Below are positions 11,117 through 20,545 of a DNA stretch of 64,000 nucleotides, in pieces. The DNA lies in contig JAKZHN010000034.1 of NCBI GenBank assembly GCA_037179335.1, positions 310,001 to 374,000 of the forward strand. The letters are read 5' to 3'. The DNA is from Cyclaneusma minus (taxonomy: Eukaryota > Ascomycota > Leotiomycetes > Marthamycetales > Marthamycetaceae). Each line of letters opens with the position of its first letter. The stretch's first letter is position 1. Under the pieces are notes generated by a model, which did no database searches, was not told the DNA's origin, and worked only from the letters and a program-made list of their open reading frames with translations. A program made the translations under genes and the position numbers.

Positions 11117-12176
11117 CAGAACTCAGTCGGTTGTGGTCCGCAGATGTTTCATGGTTAGCACCACAATTCTTTCCTATCACACAACAGCATGCATACTTAC
11201 CTAGCTGCACACAATTATCCAGGGACCGGTTCAGCAAACACGAGTCATCAAGATTTCTTTTCGAATAAACTCTCGTCCTCAAAGTTGCATTCGTTGGCGA
11301 TGTTTCCTTTCGGCTCATCGGTCCACCATTCACCGTGGCTTAGTAAGTGGCTCAGTCCGTCCAAAATTAGCCACACGACCCACCCGCAACAAGGCTCAGC
11401 TCAAAACATCGCCATACAACAATAAGCTGCGGTACGACTCACGAGCGGTGAGCCAAGTGGAGTACCATGGAGCTATTTGCTGGTCTGGGCACATGGTATT
11501 TCAGCATCGTGGCTAGGCAAGCTCGAGCAGGACCAGATGCTGGCATGTGGAAACAACCGTTGCACCGTTTCTGGGTAAGACACCGTTCGTGTTCAGTGCA
11601 AAGCACGCAAAGCCTGCTGTCGGAAAGTAAAAACGAGGCTTAAAGAGATAAGGTGGGTCGGTGGGTATGTGTTCCACGGCGCGCAAGTGTTGACGACATT
11701 GACCAGATTATCGACCGTTGTGGTTTTAACTATCTGCTTCCGTTCCGTTTTTTCGTCTCCAGCTTCCATGTCTGTGCAGATACCGGGTTTTCTTATCTTT
11801 TCAAGTCGGCCAGTTGTTTAAGAACTGGGTTTCCCACGTGTCATTTTCGTTATTCTGCATCTCTTCTGTCTCGTCCTTCCGTCTCTTCATCTTTCAGCGA
11901 GTCTTCTCCGGCGCGCCTTCCTCGATTTGACGACTCCTTCCACCCGATTTGAAGAAGCTTTCCAAACGGTCCGACACTGTTTCATCTCCCTCGCCGTTAC
12001 CTCAACACCCATCAGCATCCTATCCTCGATTCCAGCCTCGACTCTTTCAATTGATCTCCACTCCCAAACCTCAAACTCCATCCACCTCAAAACACCGCCG
12101 ACCCATCCGTCCATCACGCACCTACAACCTTCCCCTCAAATACATCTGCCCGGTTGAACGACCGGCCACTTTTAAA
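11117..12176. other. Intergenic, likely promoter and 5' leader of the next gene
   Basis: No gene was recognised. The last ~300 bases are C/T- and A-rich, like a fungal 5' leader. Confidence 0.4.
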
Positions 12177-12530
12177 ATGCACTTCAACCTTCCCACCATC
12201 CTGCCCGCCATCCTCGTCCTCCTCATTACAAACCTCGCCCCTGGCACCCTCGCAAGACCAATGGAATGTCCAGCTGTAAGTCACTCTATCCCTCGAAGAC
12301 CACATCTCCATCGTCCTCTTATCTCTCCCCTTCCACCAAACTATCACCTGTCGAATTTCAACCTCAAAGTCACAACACAGACACTAACATCAATCCCCAC
12401 CTCACAGTCAGTCCGCGACCTCATCCTCAACCAAAAGCTCCCCTACTCCGCCTGCTGCGTCTACACACGCGCCTGCACGCCTGGTCTGGACACCGAGATG
12501 CTGCTCGCAGCCTATGTCGAGCGGAAATGA
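12177..12530 (+). CDS. Small secreted cysteine-containing protein
   Basis: Two exons (12177-12275 and 12408-12530), joined in phase by a GTAAGT...CACAG intron, give 73 residues. The N-terminus is a signal peptide (hydrophobic 'ILPAILVLLITNLAPGTLA', probable cleavage after ALA-like A-R). The mature peptide is about 46 residues with four cysteines: one in 'MEC' and three in 'SACCVYTRAC'. A second intron is not needed. I do not recognise a family; it is a generic candidate small secreted protein (effector-like or cell-surface), and no function is claimed. The start was chosen because it puts the hydrophobic run at the N-terminus; the same frame is open for 76 codons upstream but that part is low in quality. 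Confidence 0.55.
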   Translation: MHFNLPTILPAILVLLITNLAPGTLARPMECPAVSHSIPRRPHLHRPLISPLPPNYHLSNFNLKVTTQTLTSIPTSQSVRDLILNQKLPYSACCVYTRACTPGLDTEMLLAAYVERK

Positions 12531-13290
12531 TGATCCTGCACCTCCTAACAACGAAAACCTCTCTCCGATGAACGAAATACAACTTTCCTCAACGCATCCA
12601 GATACCCTCGTTCGCCTTGCATCCTTCTTGTCGACTGTTCAGCACATTTATTCGGCTATTTGTTTCGCAAACGAAGCATCGCTCCCCCGCAAAGCCTAGA
12701 CCCCGAGCTCCCAACTGCCGGCTGCCAGGGACTTGAGCATACTAGCTTTGCATTTTGCGTTTTGGATCCTCCCTCAGCACCACCTAATTCTACCTCGGCG
12801 TTCAGGACTTGGCACACCACTCCTCTCGAGCTTCGTGTTTGGTTGTCCGCAGTGTATCCTTTGTTGTAATGAGATGGGAAAGGCATAGAAGGAGATGGCA
12901 TGGTAATGAGATGAAAGCAGAGGTGGGAGGGGCTTGGTAATGACTTTGGGTATGACAATGACAATGACTATAGAATGGGTAATAGAGAAATAGGGCATAG
13001 AAGCTGGCTTCACGCCGTGTTCGCTGTGTTGGGCGCTGTGGTGCTGGGTTACAAATAGACCGTGTTAGATTGTGTTGCTCTGTTTGGAATACATTGAGCA
13101 TGCTGAACGCTTTCACGTACCTATGCCCTGGTTTCGCTCGCTGGTTCCTGGTGTTCATTCGATGACCAATGTTGAGGGGTGATAAGGGTTCTTGCCTTGT
13201 GCTAGATCACCTAGCACAGCTTCGGGACTTTGAGCTTTCAAGGACTTAAAATGATGTCTTGCCTCGGGCCTTCAGGGCTGGAAGATAACC
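12531..13290. other. Intergenic, nothing recognised
   Basis: No gene, RNA or repeat was recognised. Short TGACAATGACAATGAC runs occur near 12950-12970. Confidence 0.4.
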
Positions 13291-13292
13291 TA

Positions 13293-14315
13293 CAGTGGGA
13301 CGACAAAAGTCTGAACCTCCTTCCTGTCTCAAACGTTTGGCAGTAGTCAGCTATGTATTGAAATATTCCCAATTACTGGCGATATTTCCAATTACTTGGA
13401 ATATTTCTAATTACTTGGGATATTCTCAACTACTGGGGATATTCCCAATTACTGGGATCCAAATCGGCACACATACCCTGCCTTATATTTCAGGCAAAAG
13501 GCCTTTTTTTAGCATTTCAGGCCCGGTCGACGTGCAATAAAATTTAAGCCCGGCGTTTACCCGGGCCAAATGTCTTTGGAGTAAAATTAAATATTACCAC
13601 TACTATTACCACCACTACTACCACTCTTTAGCTCTAGCAAAGGGCTTCAGCTCTCCGGCGCAAGCTCCAGCAGCTTTTCCAGTTTTCAATTATAAGCTCT
13701 AGCCTTGCGCGCGCTGCAGCGCATGCCAGGAAGCTTTTTTCTGACCTCTATTCACATTGCGCTGTTTGTTTATATTATGCTAATTATGTTATGCCAGGAC
13801 CTTTTCGCCCTCGCCCTCGCCCTTGCCCTCGCCATGGCGCATACCAGGCTGCCTCCTCCGGACCTCAATACACATGCGCTGAAGCTGGAGCTGGAGCTGG
13901 ATTTTGAGGGCTGGATTTTGGAGCTGGATTTTGAAGCTGGATTTTGAAGCTGGATGGAGCTGGATTTTGAAGCTGGATTTTGAAGCTTGATTTTGAGGGC
14001 TGGAGCCCTGCTGCCAGAATTGGCTGGAGCTGGAGCTGGAGCTGGGTATGTAAATAGCTTGAAATCAATTAGAAACAGCTTGAAAATCCAATCCAAATGG
14101 CCAAAAATCAGTCCAAATGACACAAAGCCATTCTCACTCATTTTGGTGACAAAACCCTTGCAAAAATGGCCTTTTGCCTGAAAAATAAGGCAGGGTATGT
14201 GTGCGGAATTTTAGGGTATGTGTGCCGATCTGGATCCCAATTACTGGGATTATTTCCAATTACTGCGAATATTTTTAAATATTGAAGGGGGGTTCAGACT
14301 TTTGTCGCATGACTG
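13293..14315. mobile_element. Non-autonomous Tc1/mariner- or pogo-type element, 1,023 bp
   Basis: The element is flanked by TA on both sides (13291-13292 and 14316-14317). Its ends are inverted copies starting CAGT: left CAGTGGGACGACAAAAGTCT, right (read inward) CAGTCATGCGACAAAAGTCT, continuing as GAACC. Symmetry extends inward: GGGATCCA(A/G)ATCGGCACAC, ACATACCCTGCCTTAT and TTTCAGGCAAAAGGCC occur near both ends in opposite orientation (about 13456-13505 and 14166-14240). An AATATTCCCAATTACT-type minisatellite lies between the termini and these blocks on both sides. The centre is GAGCTGGATTTTGAAG repeats and carries no transposase, so it would depend on an enzyme encoded elsewhere. The TA duplication and CAGT ends fit pogo/Fot1-like families. 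Confidence 0.8.
13880..14048 (+). repeat. Minisatellite GAGCTGGATTTTGAAG inside the 1 kb element
   Basis: About ten imperfect units of GCTGGATTTTGAAG and GCTGGAG run through the middle of the element. Just before it (13805-13833) is a short CTCGCC(C/T)TTGC repeat. Confidence 0.75.
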
Positions 14316-14628
14316 TATCTTCGAGATCAAGCAGATGGAGGCAATTGAACTTGTTATTCCTCAGAAAAGTAAACAAACTGCTGCTAGTGGTAGGCATAAA
14401 GCCAGTCCTGAAGATATCCATGCTACCTTATGCGTAGAAGTACCACGCTTCAAGTTTTCCCATGCAACTCTCACGTAACACCTGGCGCACCGGCGCCCGA
14501 ATCCTGAACAATGCAAGTATCCATGCAGCATATTATTTGCTCCTGACCTCGCTTCCCATCCGATACTCGGTCCAAAACCTTCCCAGACCCGACGACTATC
14601 GAGTACTCCGGTACTTGTGATCGCCGCC

Positions 14629-16267
14629 TCAGTCAGAGGTTTCCTGCTCGGTGACGGTCTCGGGCTCGATAATGATGGTGGTTTCATCTGATCATGCCTG
14701 GTGAGTTTATATCTTGAAGGGGGTTTGCTGAAAACTTACCAGAATCAGAATCATCCCTCACTTCTGTTTCGACTACAACGGACTCGGGCTTAATAGCGAC
14801 AGGGGCTTCATCTAATGTATCAGTCAGTTCATATTCAGAAGGAGGTTTGCTACAGCGGGAGGAAACCGGTCTGAATACGGTCTACAGCCTCCGAATAATT
14901 GTGAATATCCCAAATAACCAGGAATATTCACAATCATTCAGACTTTTTTCATGGCACTGTAAAGACTTACCAGGATCATCCTCCACTTCTTCCTCAACTG
15001 GAGCTTGCTTGGCCTCCTCAGCTTTCCTCTCCAGCAACGACATATCAACTGGAATATCTACGTCGTTGCTGGGGAAGATTCCCGCCTGACCTTTGGAATT
15101 TTGGCCATACCACCAGTCACCAGTTACCCTCTCAACAAAGCAAAGCATTTCTCCCTTCACTAGTTCCAACTCGTTGGGTCCTTGCTTTTTATAGTCCCGT
15201 TGCACAATAGCACGCTGAATGTTGGCAAGTGGGTCAACTCTCCTGGCCTTTCGAAGCTCTTCGCCCTGCTTCTTCAGCTTATCGTTCCCTGGCAGTCCAG
15301 ATTTAATTTTCGCCGCACGAGCTCCATTGTACGCCACAGCGAACTCTTCTCCAAGAGATGTCTTTCCAAAGGCTTGTTTCGCAAGTCGTGGGAATTGAGT
15401 AGTGTCCCCCAACGACATATCAATTGGAGTATCCAGGCAGTTGCTGGGGACCAATCCCGCCTCATTCATGGAATTTTGGCCGTACCACCAGTCACGATGT
15501 ACCATCTCCACATGGCTAAGCATCTCTCCCTTTTCCAAATCCAACTCGTTAATGCCTCGCTTTCTGTAGTCACGTTGAGCAACAGCGCGCTGAAACTTGG
15601 CGAGTGGGTCAGATCTCTTGGCTTTTCGGGCCTTAACAGCTTGCTCCACGAGGCTGCCCTTCAGTTTCCTCAATTTCCTGCCCCCCGCTGGCTTAGGATC
15701 TGAGGCTTCGTGAGGGTGGGGTGCTGATGAGGGCGGAGCTGGACTGGACCCGTGCGGAGTTTGTTCATCCCTTTCCGAGAGAGAATATCCTAGATACTCC
15801 CGGCTTCCATCCCCATCTCCATACTGAGCCTGGTCGTTCTTTGGGTATCGAATTCGCGTCCCGTCAGCTCTGATATGAATGTTCTTGCATGTCGCTCCGA
15901 ATGGGCAGCTGTAACGAATGTTCTGGTCGAAGTGTCTGCAGACCATCTCTGAACCAAGCTTCTGTTTCAAATTATAGGGAGGTCTTCCAAACTTCCAAGC
16001 AGGCACTTCTTCTCGTCCAGTCGGCACAGGATCGGACAAAAATTGCGTCCAATACTGCGTCTTGTGCAGCGTAAGTTGGGGCTGGATCCTCGGATCAATA
16101 CACGTCGTAGCCTGCGTAGCGTGATCGATCCAGTACGTGTCGCCTTTGGGCATGTAGCGCATGCTCCATTTCGGCTCCAGATCTGCGTTGGAGGTCACGA
16201 CTGAGAGTTTGACCTCAACGACGACTTGGCCTGGCTGCCAGGCCTTTGGGGGAATCATTGGCTCCAT
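14629..16267 (-). CDS. WW-like / CCCH zinc finger / double SH3 domain protein
   Basis: Three exons (16267-14971, 14811-14740, 14687-14629) join in phase to give 475 residues. Domains in order: a WW-like module at about 34-60 ('WSMRYMPKGDTYWIDH', then 'CIDPRIQP'); a CCCH finger at about 110-131 with spacing C-x10-C-x5-C-x3-H; a basic linker; an SH3 domain at about 232-290 ('AVAQRDYRKRG...LDLEKGEML...DWWYGQ...GLVPSN'); a second SH3 at about 357-415 ('AIVQRDYKKQG...LELVKGEML...DWWYGQ...GIFPSN'); and an acidic tail. The two small 3' exons look like a tandem duplication: both begin ATGAA after an AG and encode 'I-x-P-E-(S/T)-V' segments. The first intron carries a small transposon. The SH3s predict binding of proline-rich partners and the CCCH finger possible RNA binding; the combination is unfamiliar to me and no function is claimed. 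Confidence 0.7.
14853..14959. mobile_element. 107 bp TA-flanked MITE inside an intron
   Basis: It is flanked by TA (14851-14852, 14960-14961). Inward-read ends are CAGTGCCATGAAAAAAGTCT and CAGCGGGAGGAAACCGGTCT, both followed by GAAT. The ends and the internal AATATTCC segment relate it to the 1 kb element at 13.3 kb. It lies in the first intron of the SH3 gene, 9 bp from the donor, and adds most of that intron's length. Confidence 0.7.
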
Positions 16268-16752
16268 GTTGGGGTTGCAAGGTGGAGTATGAATGCACTC
16301 GATGCTGTCAGACGGAGTAGAAAATGAGATGTGGTGAAGATCCAGAATGGGAGTCAGAGATCAGATGGGATATGGATGAGTGGGCGGATGGAGAGATGTG
16401 AAGACGACGAGATCAGAAAATTTGGAGTCTGCGAGTTACGCAAGGGGCGCTGCTGCCTGCATGGAGCTTTCTATTGTCGCAAGACAGGAAGAAGCCTCTC
16501 ATCGCTCCTTCCGCGCAGCTCCGCGTCTCCTCACAAGTGACACAACCCGTATCCAGTACGAGGGAACTCGACCAAGAAGGCCAAGAACACAAGCAGTCAA
16601 GGAACTTGCAACTGAGAAACCAGTCTGATGGCCGACCCATGAAGGAACGAACTTGACCCACCAGTGTCAATCCTTCCCCGTGGGAGAACATAGTTCTCAA
16701 TTCGACCCAGCCCATCCGTCCCCGGAATGCTAGCGGCCGAGGTATACATAAA

Positions 16753-17111
16753 GGGAATCGCTGAATCGCATTTGGGGTTTTGAAATCGCATACATATCAA
16801 GCCTTTTAGCCTATTCAAGGACAGCTCTGCCCGGTTTCCAAGTAATTTGGATGCTGGGATGTTTCAAGTGACCGGAAGTTTCAAGTATTTCAAGTGTTTT
16901 GTAAGTATACTGTATTCAAGTAATTGGAATATATCAAATAATTGCAAATATTCCGAGTCGTTTGAGACATTCCAAGTGACTGGGATTATTCCAAATAATG
17001 GGGAATTCCGAGTATCATTACGAATTAAGGGGCTTCGGGCGATGGAGATGTTCTTAAACAGACTTAGTTTGTATGCGATTTCAAAACCCCAGATGCGATT
17101 TAGCGGTTCCC
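16753..17111. mobile_element. hAT-type non-autonomous element, 359 bp
   Basis: A perfect 8 bp target duplication, TACATAAA, flanks it (16745-16752 and 17112-17119). The terminal inverted repeats are about 42 bp with three mismatches: left begins GGGAATCGCTGAATCGCAT, right (inward) GGGAACCGCTAAATCGCAT, and both continue TGGGGTTTTGAAATCGCATA. The 8 bp duplication is typical of the hAT superfamily. The interior is an ATTCCAAGTAATTGG-type minisatellite (about 16863-17005) with no coding capacity. It stands between the SH3 gene and the next locus. Confidence 0.8.
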
Positions 17112-17119
17112 TACATAAA

Positions 17120-17668
17120 GCCAAAACCTCACTTAACTTCCAACTGAGACACACTGGCTCGCTAGTGTGAGGGTATTGGGCTTGACTCGCCAGCGCCAAT
17201 TCCTGCCTTGACATGCTTTCCTCGCAAGGTTCTCAGTTCGAAGGCCTCCAGGGGAAATTTCTCCTGGTCAAGTTTTGCTCGGATAGCAAAACCCTTAGAT
17301 GCTGTTTTTCCTGCTAGTTCACGATGCCGGTTCGCGGCATCCTGGGTTGGCGGTTTCTTTTGCCCCTTTTCTCCTTTTTGGTAGTGGTGATATGTGAGGA
17401 GGATGCCAGGAGACGTGGTTTGGAATGTCAAGGGGCATCTTTTTGCCATTTTATCCCGAAGCTTGACGTGACTGGAAACTATTGCAATTCCGTTTCTTGA
17501 TTCGTGCTTTGTCGATTCCTTTTCCTTCTCCCTTCACTCATCATCAGCACTTTATCGCTGTCCTGCACAAGTGATCATGTCTTCTGCTCACGACAAGATT
17601 ATTTACGCAGGTATGAGTTCACACTTGTTTGATTGAGCTATCTGAAATTAGTACCCTTCGATAGCTAG
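17120..17668. other. Intergenic segment with an old duplicate at 19.2 kb
   Basis: The stretch at about 17525-17665 resembles 19205-19330: both have TTC(A/G)CTCAT...CAGC(A/G)CTTT, an ATG at a similar place, then TTGATTG..CTATCTGA(A/G)ATTA(G/A)TAC. No continuing ORF is seen after either ATG. Confidence 0.4.
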
Positions 17669-18960
17669 TCACGCCGGCGGTTGGTTTCGGCCTAGGATCT
17701 TGCAAGAGAACCAATCCAGCTGGTACTTTCCAGCTTGCGACTCAAAGATTGGAATGCCTCTACTTGCGTTTGCCATCGCGTATGTTGCATGCACGGTAGC
17801 GTAATGTTGAGCTATTTGACAAATGCGTTTTGAGGCTCCATCGCTGAAGGAAGAACGTTGATGGAGGGATGACACTCACCCATCCACCTCAAATCGATAC
17901 CCGGCTCACGCTTGATACAGCGGCCCGGGGATTCATCTAAAACATTGAAGTCGGTCAAGTTTGTGAGAAAAAGTATTGAAAAATTTACCTTCTCAGATAC
18001 ATAAGACCCTCCAAGCGCACCTTGGGTTCTGCAGCTGCTTGCGCTTCCTTTCCCTTGTTTCCACTTCCTAAGAAAAAGACAACTGTTAGATCTGATTCAA
18101 GAGCCAAATTGACAGGGTCTTTAATCAAACTTACGGCTCCTTAGCACCGCCACGGAAGCCATGGGAATCAGGGGTCATCTGTGAGTCTTGAGATCGAGTA
18201 AGGTGTGGCGGCGAGAGAGGGGTGATTGGCGACTCTGTAAGGAGGCGAGTGAAAGACTTGAGCAGGGGTGCTCATGGCGTGGTTTGCGACAGGTGGGCTG
18301 TAACTAGGAGCTAAGGATCCGTCGTGATTTTGAGTAGCTGGCCCACGAGAGGGCAAGTTGAAGCCTTGGGCAGGAGCGTGCATGGTGTGGTTCGTGATAG
18401 GCTCATTGACTTTGCTCAAGCCACCAAATAGGAACCCATAATTGAGAGCTTGCTTGGTTTGATCAAAGAGATGATTCGGCGTAGCTCGCTTGTACCTCGA
18501 ATCCTCTATGGCGTGCACTCTGTTCCATAACTCAGAGTATGGTGTTCATATTGTGGTCATCTGATATTGAGATCGAAGCAGATACGGCAATAGCCAGCTG
18601 GAGGGATGCAAATACACCCTGAGGGTATGCTGGAAGGATGAAGCGTGACATAGTGATCGTCAGCTTTCTTTTCTACAGCTTCAATCTCGATGCTGCTCAA
18701 ATCCGAAATGTCTGATTCGCTGCGCTGCCTCTTCAAGACTCGCTCGGCAGATTCGGTGTGACCGTGTGAGCGTCATCTTTGTCGTCCAATTTTGCAAAGC
18801 CGCGCTTCCTGGAGCCGCTGCTCGCGCCACTGGACTGCTTCGAGGCTGCACTGGTTGGAGGGGTGCGAGGTCCAGGAAATACAGGTCGCTTTCAAGCTTT
18901 GTATGTGTCTATGCTCTGTGGTTGGTGGCTGTGGGAGAGGTGTTGTAGAGATCGAAGATG
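17669..18960 (-). pseudogene. Hypothetical multi-exon or decayed gene
   Basis: Protein-like segments occur on the minus strand in different frames. About 18870-18740 reads 'KRPVFPGPRTPPTSAASKQS' and continues 'SRKRGFAKLDDKDDAHTVTP'; about 18755-18565 reads 'RVLKRQRSESDISDLSSIEI' and continues to 'CICIPPAGYCRICFDLNIR'. The stretch 18533-18168 reads 'YSELWNRVHAIEDSRYKR' onward, Pro/His/Asn-rich, and 18070-18005 reads 'GSGNKGKEAQAAAEPKVRLE'. Moving from the first to the second segment needs a one-base shift or an intron I cannot place. No start codon or domain was recognised. It is either an intron-rich orphan gene or a frameshifted remnant in a transposon-rich area. Confidence 0.3.
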
Positions 18961-19789
18961 AATGATGAAAATGAACATATAGCGGGATGGTTCAGTCTAA
19001 AAGGGCGGCCGTCGGGGCAAATGTAATAAGAGAAGCTCATCTGCGAGTGACCAAATAACTTGCCCCCGGATGGCGGCTAGTATAGGAAACAGGAAAGATA
19101 CCTTTCACGGGGGAAGTTTCTCTTGACACCAATGACTATAGATAATGGAATTACTTTTCAAGAATCGGTGCGTTGTAAGTTATGAGATATATCCCGCTCA
19201 AACTTCGCTCATTCTCAGCGCTTTTACTTTGTCTTGTATAAGTAATTATGGGTTTGGGTTTGGGAGGGATAAGCACGTGGGTGTACCATAAGTTCAACCT
19301 TCCCATTGATTGGACTATCTGAGATTAATACGCTTTGTGTTGGGCATCTATCTGAGGGCAAGTCTCGCCATCACCGTCGCCGGCGCTCCCCAAATTTTGC
19401 TCCGTCGCTGTCGACTTAGGCATGCTTTCATTCGCCGGCGCCCTCCTCATAGTCGGCTTCATCCTCGTCATACTCGTCCTCCCCATCCTCCTCTTCTTCC
19501 TGATCAACGCTGGACTCTCCATTGATATTGTTATCACCATCTTTCTCCTCCGAATCGTTCTCAACAAATACTTTGAAAGCTCCTCGGAGCCTCGCACTTC
19601 TTCTCTTGCCACTCTCCTGCAAGGCCCTAGAAAGAGTTCGATTTAAATGAGGCACCAAGCTGCAAAAGATCTTTGAAAACCAACCTACGGCTTCTTGACT
19701 CCGGTGCTCTTTGGAGCAAGTGCAGCAGGACGACGGGCGGCTCCCTGGGAGGCTGAGGGTCTGGCGGCAGAGTTGTGGGCGGCGGGGAT

Positions 19790-20545
19790 CTAGGCAGCGG
19801 GAAGCTGGACGGCGGCTTGCTGTGGTACATTCCTATCCGGAGCCTGCTGGACTTGCACTGTTTGAGGAAGCTGGCCATCTTGATGCGCAGCTGGATAAGC
19901 TAGAGCCGGTTGCTGGTGGTTGTTGGCCTGCGGGGGCAATTGAGCAACAGGAAGCCCGTCGTAAGCTGGGGGAGGCATGTCATCTTGTTGAGGGCGTACG
20001 GGCTGCTGCTGATGAGGGCCTTGCGGAGGTAATGGAAACATTCCAGGACCAGGAAGTGGGTTCTGGGCATTGACCTGCGCAGCATACTGCAGAGCCTGAT
20101 AGTAGCGGTATTGGGCTTGTTCATAGCGGTACTGGGCTTGATCAGGCATCCCGGGTAGTCCGGCAGCAGGAGGTATGCCATGCGCTTGAGGAGCCGGACC
20201 ATACAGTTGACGCTGTCCTGGCTGCTGGTGGTAGTGGCCATAAGCTTGTGGAGGCCCGAAAGCAGGGGGATATTGGTCAAAAGGATTTCTCGGGTCGCAG
20301 AACTGGGTTGGCCAGAACCAACAACCATGGATCGGGATGTACGGTTGGTAGCGAGGATCGCACTCAATCGTAGAATCGAGGTTGTGGACTGTCAGAAAGG
20401 TGGCACCGTGTGGCCCGGGAGTGTATCTTAACGACCACTGGTGGTCCAGAGCGTTGCCATCCGGGGTGACGAGGGATGACATGATGGTGAAGACCAGTGA
20501 ACCAGGGTTACGAAAGGCACCCCTAGGATCGTTTGGGCGATTCAT
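19790..20545 (-). CDS. WW-like domain protein with Pro/Gln/Ala-rich tail
   Basis: A single exon of 251 codons from the ATG at 20545. The frame is open further upstream, but that part reads like promoter and leader. Residues about 32-65 carry the same module as the SH3-domain protein upstream: 'HQWSLRYTPGPHGATFLTVH' then 'ECDPRYQP', and both proteins follow with W-x-TQF. The rest is a disordered Pro/Gln/Ala/Tyr-rich tail with repeated 'QAQYRYEQ / QAQYRYYQ' and no SH3 or zinc finger. The tail could be an SH3 ligand for the neighbour, but that is inference. The frame ends at a TAG but stays open for 34 more sense codons to a second TAG at 19685, ending in 'APKSTGVKKP'. Confidence 0.6.
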   Translation of the reverse strand: MNRPNDPRGAFRNPGSLVFTIMSSLVTPDGNALDHQWSLRYTPGPHGATFLTVHNLDSTIECDPRYQPYIPIHGCWFWPTQFCDPRNPFDQYPPAFGPPQAYGHYHQQPGQRQLYGPAPQAHGIPPAAGLPGMPDQAQYRYEQAQYRYYQALQYAAQVNAQNPLPGPGMFPLPPQGPHQQQPVRPQQDDMPPPAYDGLPVAQLPPQANNHQQPALAYPAAHQDGQLPQTVQVQQAPDRNVPQQAAVQLPAA

